Positions 28,077 to 40,000 of a stretch of DNA of 64,000 bases are shown here, piece after piece (position 1 is the stretch's first letter; each line of letters begins with the position of its first letter). This DNA is from Heliocidaris tuberculata (lineage: Eukaryota > Echinodermata > Echinoidea > Camarodonta > Echinometridae): NCBI GenBank assembly GCA_025618425.1, contig CM046833.1, positions 38,941,274 through 39,005,273 of the forward strand, in the 5' to 3' direction. A program made the translations under genes and the position numbers. The notes below the pieces were generated by a model. That model searched no databases. It saw only the letters and a program-made list of their open reading frames with translations, and was not told where the DNA came from.

Positions 28077-31000
28077 CTGTATTGCAGAAAAAAAAAATTG
28101 GTTACAAAATACATATTTATCACAACAAAAAATATTCATAGTTAAAAACTTATATATTTCACAATTTATTACGAAGTACAAATCATTTGCAATATATTCA
28201 TATGGCTACAATAAAGATTTCTGAATAAACTAACCACAATTACCATCACCAAGCATACTGGTCTCATTGAACACTGTCAAAGAAGAAAACAGTGAAAGAG
28301 AACATTGTGAATAAAGGACGGTGCAAACACGTGAAATTTTCCTAACTTCTGGTTGTAGCTACTTTACTGTGGGTAATATGTACATTTTCATAAGGGAGGG
28401 CGCTCTTCACCGTCATTGAATTTGGTTACGACTACTCTCACTGCGGTGAAAATTCCTCGGTTTATACATATTGGAAACTGTTTTGATTAGAAATATCTAC
28501 AACATATCGTTTTGGAATACCTGTTGCAACTTTCTACTTCAGAGACGGTTTGGATGACTTCTGTGTTAGCCATAAAAGACGGATTTTGTTCTTGCCAACC
28601 ACACCCCATTTTGGATTTTGAATATGGCGGGACGCACGGACACGTCATCATACCCTACGAAAGTGGGCAGTGATCTCCCGACTGCAAATTCCATCGGAGG
28701 TAAGCCTGTCTTCATAAAACACAAAGACATACCGTCAGTTGATGAGAAATTGCTAACAAATCAGGATTTATACAAATGCCTACTAGCTAGTGTACAAGGA
28801 AGAGAAATAAAAGGTGTGCAAAAAATTGGTCGTCTGTGGAGACTGTATATAGAAAGCCAGAACACGAGAATTAAGCTTATTACGAATGGCTTGAATGTGA
28901 GGAATGCAAACGTTGCGGTCCATGACACAAACCCGTTTCTTTCCGATGGGAAAGAAAACAGCCTCCGTCTTCTAATTAAAGACATACCACTCTCTGCCCA
29001 CAACTCATTGATAACTGATGAACTTGACAAACTGAAACACAAAGTCGTTGGGTCTGTTATTTATCAGAAACTTAGAGTAGATGGACTACTAACAGATTGT
29101 CTTACGGGTGACAGAGTTGTTTACATACAACAACCCCCCAAACCTCTACCTCGGAACATGAACTTTGGCCCCTTCAAAGCTAAAGTCTTTCACAACGGCC
29201 AGATCCCTCCATCCACTAGATTGACAGTGGTGTGCTCGAGATGTCTGAGCGAAGGTCATCATCGCTCGCAATGCAGCAGCCCTGTCGTCTGTCGCCGATG
29301 TAAACAACCAGGTCATCTTCAACTTCAGTGCTCTTTCAAGACCCCGCCCACCTCGCCAGGCAAAGATCGTGCCAGCGGGACCGCTCCTTCTTCTGGAACC
29401 ACCGCCGTCTCTGCAGCACAAGCTATTGACCAGCTCATTTCTTCGGGACGCCAAGCCGTAGCTTCATCGCACCATGACAACCAGACGCCAACTCAGGCTA
29501 AGATTACGCAATACTTGTCAGGAGATCGCGATACCTCGCAACAACCGCCAGTGAGCATTACGCCGAGAACTTCAACATACGCGAGCGCAGTTGTTCATTC
29601 AACCGATACTCCTGGCTTACACGAGCCTCGTTCACACTTGGATGACACATCTAGTGAGGATCCCTCTAGCGAAGTTGACGACGTGGATGAAATATCAGAA
29701 CTATCGGTTGAATCACCTGAGCTACCTAAAAATCCTGTGAAAGAGAGCAAAGTCAAACAACAGAAACGAAAACAAAAATCTCTGCAAAAACCTCCAAAGA
29801 AAAGATAAAGTAAGAACAATTGAATTCTGTTGAACTTCACTATCTTTTTTTTCTAATTTGTGTAAATGGCTAATTGTCATATTCTCAGTTTAAATGTTCG
29901 AGGACTAAGAAATAAAGAGAAAAGAAATCAAATATTTCGGTGGGCCAGGCACCAAAGGGCGGATATATTGTTTTTTCAAGAAACATACTGGTCAACTGAA
30001 ATTGAAAACATTGTTAGGAGTGAATGGCGTGGTCCATGCTTCTTTGAGCATGGGAGCAATCACTCACGAGGTGTTTCCATTTTCTTCAGTGATAAACTAA
30101 ATGTACAGGATATTGTGGTTAAGCGTAGAATTAATGGTCAATTACTGATGTTGAAAGCAAAAGTACATGACACTGATGTAATGTTAGTAAATGTATATGC
30201 TCCGACGCAAAAACAACATAGAGAACTTTTTTTCCGTAATTTAAATGATGAACTGACTAGACATTATGACACCATAAATGAGTGTGAATTAATTCTAGGA
30301 GGTGATTGGAATTGTGTATTGGATATGAGTAAAGATGTACAAGGAACCAAAACCCAGTACTATAAGAAATCTATAAATCTTAAAAAGTTAATTAAAAGAT
30401 ACTCTCTATTTGACATCTGGAGGGTAATACACCCAAATAGCAAACAATTTACATGGAGAAATATATCCCTCAAAAGGGCTTCGAGGTTGGACTTTTGGCT
30501 AGTGACTAAGAATGTTAAAAGCAAAACATCATTTACTGATATTCGACCTGCAATTCGAGCTGATCATAATGCTATATCAATTAAAATATGTACTAAACAA
30601 AGTAAGAAAGGTCCGGGATATTGGAAGATCAACACTGATATCCTAAATGATAATGAATATCACAATAAAATCTCTGAAATAATTCAATCTTTCTCTAAAA
30701 AGTGTTTACCACCACTTACAAAATGGGAACTGTTTAAAGTTAACATTAGAGAATTTACACAAAAATACTGTCGAAAAAAGGCGTTTGAAAGGAAAAATCA
30801 TAAGTTGTCATTGGAAACAGAATTATGTGAACTAGAAAAACAAATTGATGTTAATGTTCATGATGAACAAGTAAATAAGGCATATATTGATGTAAAGGAG
30901 AAATTAGAGAAGATGTATAAACATGAATCGAAAGGTGCAGGAATTAGAGCTCGTATAAGATGGATGGAAGAAGGAGAAAGAAGTACAAAATATTTTTTAG

Positions 31001-34000
31001 GTTTAGAAAAAAATAATGTAAAGAAAAAAGAAATTACACAATTGAAATGTGGAAGTGATAATAGAGTTATTCATAGAAATGAGGAAATACTGGAAGAAAT
31101 AGTAAAGTATTATTCAAAACTGTATAGAAAAGACAAGAATGACTGTAATGATATTAAAAGTATGAGTGACTATGTATGTTCACAAAAAATTAATCAGTTA
31201 ACAAACGAAAGTAGGCAAACATGTGAAGGTCTAATTACACATGAAGAATGTAAACGTGCTGTATTTGCAATGCAGAAAAATAAGGCACCGGGATCAGATG
31301 GAATTTCGATTGAATTTTATCAGGTGTTCTGGCCATTGATAAAAGATTTTCTTGTAGAAAGTCTAAATGAATGTTATGTAAATGGAATGATGTCAAACAC
31401 CCAGCGGAAAGGTCTTATTACTCTGTTGTTTAAAAAAGGCGATTGCAAAGAGCTAAAAAATTGGAGGCCTATTACTTTGCTTAACTGCGACTACAAAATA
31501 ATAGCAGCGGTATTAGCCGCAAGAGTTCAGAAGGTCATTGGTGATATTGTTCATGAAAACCAGACTGGTTATATAAAAGGTCGTCTTTCAGCTTGTAATG
31601 TAAGATTAACTAAAGATGTCATTGAGTATTTCATGAAACACTGTAAAACAGGAGCAATTATGTTGGTAGATTTTACCAAAGCATTCGATGTTTTGGATAT
31701 ACAGTTTCTAAACTTGTGTTTGGAAAAGTTTAATTTTGGTGAATCATTCCGTAAATGGATCGCGGTTCTGTATACAGACATTTTCAGTTCTGTCCTGGTT
31801 AATGGTTGGATTTCAAAAGACTTTAATATTGAAAGAGGCATACGGCAAGGATGCCCATTGTCATCTCTATTGTTTATTATAGCGGCCGAATTTTTAGCAA
31901 ACAGTATTCGGAAGAATGAAAACGTCAGACCAGTCGATATATTGGGGTATGACATTCAACTTAAGCTCTTACAATATGCTGACGATACTCTATTTTTTAT
32001 TCAAGACGAAAATTCTCTAAAAGAAGTTTTGCATGAGCTAAAGTTTTTTGGTAACATAGCAGGCCCGAAGATTAACAAAGAAAAAACAAGCTTGATATGG
32101 TTGGGAGACACTAGTAAACGTTACAATTCAGTAAAATATGATTTAATGTGGGTTGATAAACCAGTAAAATATTTAGGTCATTACATTTATTCTAATAATG
32201 ATGAAGCTCTAAAGTTAGATTGGGAGCAAAAATTAATAAAACTACAAAAAATTCTTGATAGCTGGGCGAAAAGAAACCTAACCATTTTTGGTAGAGTGAC
32301 TATTTTAAAATGTCTTGCACTTAGTCAAATTATCCACTTGAGTATTGTTGATTCAATTCCACCAAAATTTATGAAAATACTGAATAATATAGTGTTTAAA
32401 TTCGTTTGGAATAGGAAAGTAGAAAAAATTAAAAGATGCACTTTGACAGAAGACTACAAGAAAGGTGGAGTACGAATGGTCGATATACAGAATCAAATGT
32501 TAAGCTTTCGTTTGAAATGGTTAGGCAAATTCCTAGACGAAAACAGAGAAACATGGAAAAAAATGTGCTCTTACTGGTTTGACCTTCTAGGAGGTATCAC
32601 TTTGTTATTAAATTGCAATTATAGCATGAGTACGTTCAACATTATAAATGAAAAGAAAATTCCCATCTTTTACAAAGAGATCTTACAAGCATGGGAATTT
32701 ATTAGAACTTTTACCACTGTGAAAGATGTTAACATGTTTAACTGTGATTCAAGCGATATACCAGATCAAATTATTTGGCACAATAAACATATATTATTTA
32801 ATAATCAATCACTATTTTATAAAGACTGGTATGACAATGGTGTAATTTATCTTAGAGACCTAGTTGGGAGAAATGGCTTTCGGTCATTGGAAAATATCAT
32901 GTCAACGATCAATGTCAAAAGAATTAAATGTACTGGGATGTTTGACTATGCGAAACTGAGAAAAGCAATACCAGCAGTATGGATACGTAAGTTAAACGAT
33001 AGTGATTTCCCTATGAATAGACAGCAACAAGGATTTAATGTTCCGAGCTTGCTTATTGGAAACAGATTAAAATGCATCAGTGAAATGAGTAGCAATGTTT
33101 TATATAAATTGTTTCCCTCACGAAACTTTCTAACCAACACATGTTGTTCATATTGGGAAAATAAACTTAACATTGATATAAACTGGTCACATGTATTTAA
33201 GTGTAACCTTGTTCAAATTAGAGAATATAAGTTACGGGAATTTAACCTAAAATTATTGTATAATTTATTACCAGTAAGAAGCAATCTTTTTAAATGGGGT
33301 CTAATTAGAGAAGATTTATGCCCAGAGTGTAAAGTAAAAGAAGATATTATCCATGCTTTCACTGAATGTATTCTAAACAAATCTTTCCTTACGCATGTTA
33401 AAAATATATTGCAAGAAGTATACAATGTCCAAATAACCAAGATTAGCATCTTGCACTTACTAAAAATAGAAGGTAATTGCCAATCTAATTTATTTCTGAC
33501 CATAGCTTTCTGGAGCGTATATAAAGTTATTTTGGAACGCAATACAAGTGGAAAAGATAGGAGAGATTTTGTACTGAAACATGTTTTTGAAAGAGAAATC
33601 AGAAAAAGAATAGAGATACAATATAGCGGAAAGGAAAAAATACAAACAAAGAAAAACGATGAATTACCAAAGGAATTGTTGAAGTTCATTTGAATGTGTA
33701 ATTTGTGTAGATTTGAAAGAGATATCAGAAAGAAGAAGAAAAAAAAAAAAAAAAAAAGAATAGGAATATAAGGAGCAGAAGGGAAAGAATACAAACAAAA
33801 AGGGGGAAAAATGAATTACCAAAGGATTTGTTGTAGTTTATTGGAAAATGTAACACGATATGTGTAAGTCGATTTCAGTTTTGTAGTTATCTTTTGTGTC
33901 ATTTATGTATGATTAATGTTATATTGAGTTGTAAACTTTGAATGTAAAATAAATCCTCTAACGAGGCAAAGAAAAAAAAAAATGTACATTTTCATTATAT

Positions 34001-37000
34001 ATAATGTAGAATAAAAATCAAATTACATTGTCTCTACATTGAGGTGAGGTTAGATAAACATTATCACTTGATGACATCCTCCCTGCTTGATTATTAACAA
34101 TGTATCTTGTTCAGTTATTCCTATATAGGCTCAGAATCTTGATTCTATGTTAAATGGACCATGCAAATTCTACATGCTGACATGTTCAGATATATTTATT
34201 TCACTAACCTTTGAATAGCTGCGAGTAAATCAAGAAATGAATTCAAGTCCTTTAGAGGAGCTCCATTAAACCTGAAATTTCTTGTCCTGATTTGAGGAAA
34301 ACAACCCTGTAAAAATATATACAGCAATATTGGTTTTCCTTGATAGATCAATTTTAGCCCACTTTACCCGAAGTCAATAAGGGGCAGGAGTAGAAGGAAG
34401 ACAGTATAGGTAGGGCCCTGAGGCCCCAAGAATTATTTGTTACAACCAAAATACTAAAGCTGACTTTTTTATAAAAATGAAATGCTACTTATCTGCCATA
34501 TTCATGCTAATTTTTGAGTTGCGAATCACAAAGGTGTCCTAAAATGCCCAAAATGTTCTCCCCTGACACTCGGGGGGGGGGGGGGGGGGGGGGTATACCC
34601 CCTCTAACGGTAGGGAGATTTTTCATCTGAAGTACCTATAAGATCGCATTCTAAAGCACTGGTAATTGAAAATGTACTCTTTTTTATTTTTCACATATGA
34701 AGTGGAGCACATGCATACCCCTTTTACCCTTTTCGAATTTAAAAGTCTAAACTGCGGGTACAATATTAATTTTTTGTATATTAAGTTTATGTACTTTGGT
34801 TACATAATCTGTTGGCCCGTTCTATACAGAGTTGGGATGTCCACCCCTGCTTTGATTGTGCAGACAAAAGACGTACGTTGTGAACCTGACGTCCATTGTT
34901 TAATGTCCCTGCATAATGGAGGAGAGGGAGTGAACATTGGGGTTGATGGGGTGAACGCTGGACAAAGCTTTCTTCTGTGGCCATATTTAGGTTCTTTTCA
35001 TCAACACTGTACATGTCCTTTGGTTACTTATTCAGTAAAGGCCATTGATACCAGTCAAATATGCCCTATAACTTGCTTTGACCATGGATGTACAAATCAA
35101 CATCCATACTTTGAACGTGGAGACAAAAGAAATCAGTTGTGATGCTGACGTTCATTGTTTAATGTCCATGTAATGAAGGAAGTTTATGTGTGTGTGTGTG
35201 TGTGTGAAGAAACTTTCTTCATGCGGCCATGTAATGTTCTTTTCATCAATACTGTAAGCTTACATGTATGTGGTTGCGTAATCAGTATTCCATATGGTTA
35301 CATGTCGTTTTTTCTGAAGGTTCATTTTTCCGACGGTTCATAATTCCGAAATGAAAAAGGTTTCATATTTCTGAAGGTTCGTAATTCCCCAAAGTTATGT
35401 AAGGCTCTATTGCATTTTCAAAATTTTGAGCCATCGGAATTACGAACCCTATTTCATTTTCAGAATTACAAACCCTATTTCATTTTTTGGAGTTACGAAC
35501 CTTTGGGGTAATGAATCGAATGTTCAAAATTATGAACCCCATCTTATTTTCGGAATTATGAACCCCCCGCTATGGGAAATTTGTGTTTCGGAATGGAGAA
35601 CCTTTGGAATTACGAACCTTTGGAAAAATGAGTACTCTAAAACCAGAAACTTTTGCGAATTGTTAATGACAGCCAATTTTGTAGCAAGAAACCGCAAATT
35701 GCAATAATTTTATGTTGTTTCAACTGTGATTTCATTATTTCATGGCATGAAACTTTTGCGAATCTCAACCACTTGAGAAATTCGCAAAAGTTTCATGCAC
35801 GCAAAAATTTCTGGTTTTACAGTACCCTACTCCAGTTTGTACTTCCATGTTTAAGAGGTGGATATTGATATGTGGGGGGGGGGCGGCATGTAAGAGATGG
35901 CTATGATGGATCATGATAAATAAAGTCAATTCTGACAAATACATGTTGTATCTTAGTAAAAAAAAAGGAAATCAGAAAATATAACCACTGAAAGCATAAT
36001 TATCTTTAGAAAATCTGAATTTTGGAGTTGCGTTCATGTACTTGAACTTTCAAAGTGGGAAAACTGAATGTGCATGTACCGTAGAAGTCTATGAAGACCT
36101 ACGTGTTTGCAAGCACTTCTAAGTTACTAGTTTTTACTGACATAAAAACAAATTCAATGATCTAGGAATAATCATCTTCAAAAAGTCAATGCAATAAAAG
36201 GCTTGGCTATTATCATTTTTTTCTTTGTATTCTTTTTGGAGGCAAGATTATTTGTGATCTTTTTTTTTAACCCACATTTTTTTTTCTCCCAAAAGAGTTG
36301 TCAAAGTTAGGGTGTGGCCTTTACGTTGATGCAACCTTTTTGGCCAGAAAATACGGTAGAAGTTTCCCCATATGGTATGTATTGTATGCAATGCAGAACG
36401 GTCAATATGTGGACCTATCAAGTGCTTCATATGATTATTGCTCATATTTTCAATGGCCCTCTCCATGACATTGACACAAGGTACACACATACCTGTATGG
36501 ACGATGCCTTTGCTTTCAGTATAGAGCAGAAGTCCATAGTGTATTTCAAACACATTCTCAAGTCAGTCAGGTTCGGCATAGAACACAGAGCTTCTGCCAG
36601 GTCATGTGATGAGGCTGGGTTGAAACCCTGGACATATTGAACTTCCAGTGCTTGGATCTGCAATAGTACAAGTATGCAGCTCGTACAAATTTCATGTACC
36701 GTATATGTTATGTTTAGTAACTTTTTGTTGAATTACTACAATTATGACTGAATTAATAAGGAATTACAGACTCAATAAGGATCTGTTTGCTCTCCCATTT
36801 CTTGACTAAAATACTGGCGGGATAAACCCACTTGGAGTGGGTGGAATGTGACCCCTTTCTTGTACGTTTGCCACAATATGTTTGAGAATATTTTTTGTCA
36901 CCATAACCTTTCCTGACTTCACAGCCTATTGTCTCTGGGCATCCTTTACACCAAATTTATTTAGATTTTATAGTGCGGGAAACGTCCAAAATCACTGTGC

Positions 37001-40000
37001 AGTGCACAGCCAAAATAAAAATTTCCCCATATGGCATGCAGTGTACACAATCCAGAACTGTTAATATGTAATTACATGTAATAGTGATAATTCCAAATCT
37101 CTTTGAGATGTACATATGAAACTTTATGCTCTATCCAAATGATCCAATTTTATAATTTGTTTTCACTTCATGGTTGAGATCATGGGATGAGACCCGCAGA
37201 ACAGCCCAGCTTTTTAGGATTGAAATTTTAACAATTAAGCCTATGAATTAATAATTTATTTTTGTACTGATTTTCAATGATCCTTCACAATGTCCCTCCT
37301 CCTAAAAAAAAAAAGTATAACATTCACCCACCATAGTACCCCAAACAACACTATGGTGAATCAAAAAACCCAGTCTCTACTACAAAATACATTTTCTACT
37401 AGACATTAATTAGAGATTCAATTTAACTTTCTTTTTAAAAATAGTCTATAAGCAGAGAAGTGGTTGCAGCTGTAGGTAGTAGGGGTAGTAGTAGTAGGAC
37501 TGTAAAAGCTGTTATTTTCGCAAATGACAAGGTCAAAGACATTTTCGCGAGTTGTTGTTTTTGCGATTTGACACCAAAGCACATACACATACACATCACT
37601 GCACGCTCACTTGAGGCTCGTCAATTTTGATAGTAGGGGTAGTACTAGTAGGACTGTAAAAGCTGTTATTTTCGCAAATGACAAGGTCAAAGACATTTTC
37701 GCGAGTTGTTGTTTTTGCGATTTGACACCACGGCACATACACATACACATCACTCTCACTTGAGGCTCGTCAATTTTGATAAGGAAGGATGCGCGTAGTG
37801 AGAAAGCTGGTAATTAGACATGATACACAACTCGTGCAGTACTAGTAATAGTTCCCTCTTGGAAAATAAAAAAGTTTCTCCCACTTGATACACTACAAAA
37901 TGGAATTGTCTAGATCTATAGTGAGTGAAGCTATGGCCGGGGCCGGGTGATAGGCGTGGCCAGATTGTGTGCTCGGAAGGCAAATGCTGCGAATGAGCAT
38001 GTGGCTACATGTATTTCCACGCCGAAAATTTAATGCAGTCAAGATCAGGTTGCGATATTTTCATGTGTTGTTAAATTCACAGCCCAACAATGATTCGCGA
38101 AATTCACAAAAATGAAACCCTCGCGAAAATAACAGCTTTCACAGTAGTAGATGGTCTTAGTGGTAGCAGTAGTAGTACGCCTAGCATTATAATTAATAGC
38201 AGTAGGCCTAATAGTCGCAGTAGTAACAAAAATGTTGTAGTAGGAGCATTAGTCATATTCATGGTTATATTCACATTCGCAGTAGTAGCAGTTGTATATA
38301 CATGTACATGTAGTACATGCAGTACCAACTGTAGTAAAGTACTGGTAGTAGAAGAAACAAATACTGATCAGTCATAGGCCCAAACCTAAAAAGTGGGACT
38401 GTGTCGAACATTCACTACTGCACTTGTGTAAAAGGAACAACCAAATCTATGTAAGCAGGCCTTGATTACATGTACTAACATTTGCTAAATTACCTGATTG
38501 AGGGACTCTTCAACTATACTCTGCTACAAAATTTGTGTTTCGAAGATGAAATAAAATACTTCAATAATTATTTTACTCTTCCTGATCTAGGCTATTGAAC
38601 ACAAAGCCTATGAATTCAGAGAGGAACAGGTATGCAGGGGTACAAGGTTTTATCAAATGATACTCTGATATTTTTGTTAGGGAATCTGAATTACAAGCTT
38701 TGCTTCCCAAGGTTTCCTCTCAAATACAGCTAACATTTATTTACTTACCACTTACAACGTAAATCAGTAAAATCATACCTAATTTTGTTATTTGCTAAAT
38801 AAATTTATGTATCTACCTATTATTGCTAGTTTGGTCCAAACTACGCTACCACCGAGAAACTAAAAGTCACATTCGCACACGCCCCACCCCCGTATGACGC
38901 CTTCCCATAGTCACATGCGCGAGTGCACGCCCGCCATCTTCAGCTAACGAGCTGCCAGAAACAACGTTTAGGACATGTTGCTGGGCAAGGAGAGGGGACG
39001 GAGGGAGGGACATAGGTAGATACATAAATTTATTTAGCAAATAACAAAATCAGGTATGATTTTACTGATTTACTACAATAAATTAATGTATCTACCTATT
39101 ATTGCTAGACTAGCACGGATAAAAATCCGGGGTGGCATGTCCCAAGGGAAGAAGACTAACAGGGGTCAACAGCAGAAGATGCCACCCTCAAAGACGAAGT
39201 TGCAAACTGCACTTCCCCTGAAGGAATGTCCTTCAGATAAAAAGAAGTGAAAGAGTTAGGAGACCGCCAAAAGGCAGCCCTCAAGATGTCTTCTCGGGAA
39301 ATGCCCTGAAAAAGCGCCCAAGAAGTACTAATGCTTCTGGTATCATGTGCTCTAGGTTTGCTAACCACGAGAAGGGCCTCTGGGCCAGTGGCCTGGATGG
39401 CCTCGACAATCCACCTAGAGATGGATTCTCTAGAAGCAGGGGAGAAAGGTTCGCGAGTAATGAGAAAAAGTTGCTCGTTCGAGCGGCAATCTTTGGTTCT
39501 GTCCAAGTACCATTTTAGCGCCCTCACTGGACACCAGACTTTGTCCTCCTTGACTGAGGAGAAGTCTGACAGGGGGCTGAGAAACACCTCAACTGATCCG
39601 GAGGAAGCCGTCTGGTTTTTGGCTACAAAGGAGGGCTTGGGGATAAGGCGAACACCTTGCCTTTCCCAACGGATATGACCAGGAGAGGTACAAAGAGCAT
39701 GAAGAGAGCTTCTTCTTTGCTCTGAAGCTATGGCGATAAGAAAAATGGTCTTGACAGTCACATGATGGAGAGAAGCCTTGCTCATCGGTTCAAAGGGAGG
39801 CTTTGATAGCGCGTCCAGAACCTTAGGAAGGCTCCAAGAAGGAGACAGCTTTGGATTTGCTGGTCGTTGTAGGAAAAACGATCTCAGCAACTTAGTCAGG
39901 TAATGGGAGCTAGAAACTCCCGAGCCGTCCGGAAAGCCAACATGAATGGCAGCAATGGCAGAGCGGTATCCACGGATAGTGGAAAGAGATCTACCCTTAT

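Larger units (their letters stand above)
28392..33981 (+). mobile_element. Complete L1/Tx1-like non-LTR retrotransposon
   Basis: 5.59 kb bounded by 14-bp direct repeats and ending in a short poly(A) 18 nt after AATAAA (33948-33953). It contains a 232-nt 5' UTR, ORF1 with two zinc knuckles, ORF2 with APE endonuclease, reverse transcriptase and a C-terminal Cys/His motif, and a 3' UTR. Both frames are uninterrupted and the target duplication is perfect, so the insertion looks young. It sits antisense in the last intron of the LRR gene. Confidence 0.93.

Noticed and set aside
31569..31955. 128-codon minus-strand frame inside LINE ORF2
   Set aside because: Antisense shadow of the reverse transcriptase.
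33213..33794. 193-codon minus-strand frame at the LINE end
   Set aside because: Antisense to ORF2 and a poly(A) tract; the Phe run is the complement of A20.
34666..35142. 158-codon plus-strand open frame
   Set aside because: It lies over a degenerate direct duplication in an intron of the minus-strand gene, has no domain, and the duplicate copy lacks the frame.
38090..38377. 95-codon frame with an apparent membrane segment
   Set aside because: It is produced by a degenerate (AGT)n tract and the end of a MITE.
38490..38530. Possible 27-30-nt micro-exon on the minus strand between LRR exons
   Set aside because: Acceptor- and donor-like sites with a short open frame (SIVEESLNQ) and matching phase exist, but so short a match in 10 kb of intron is expected by chance.
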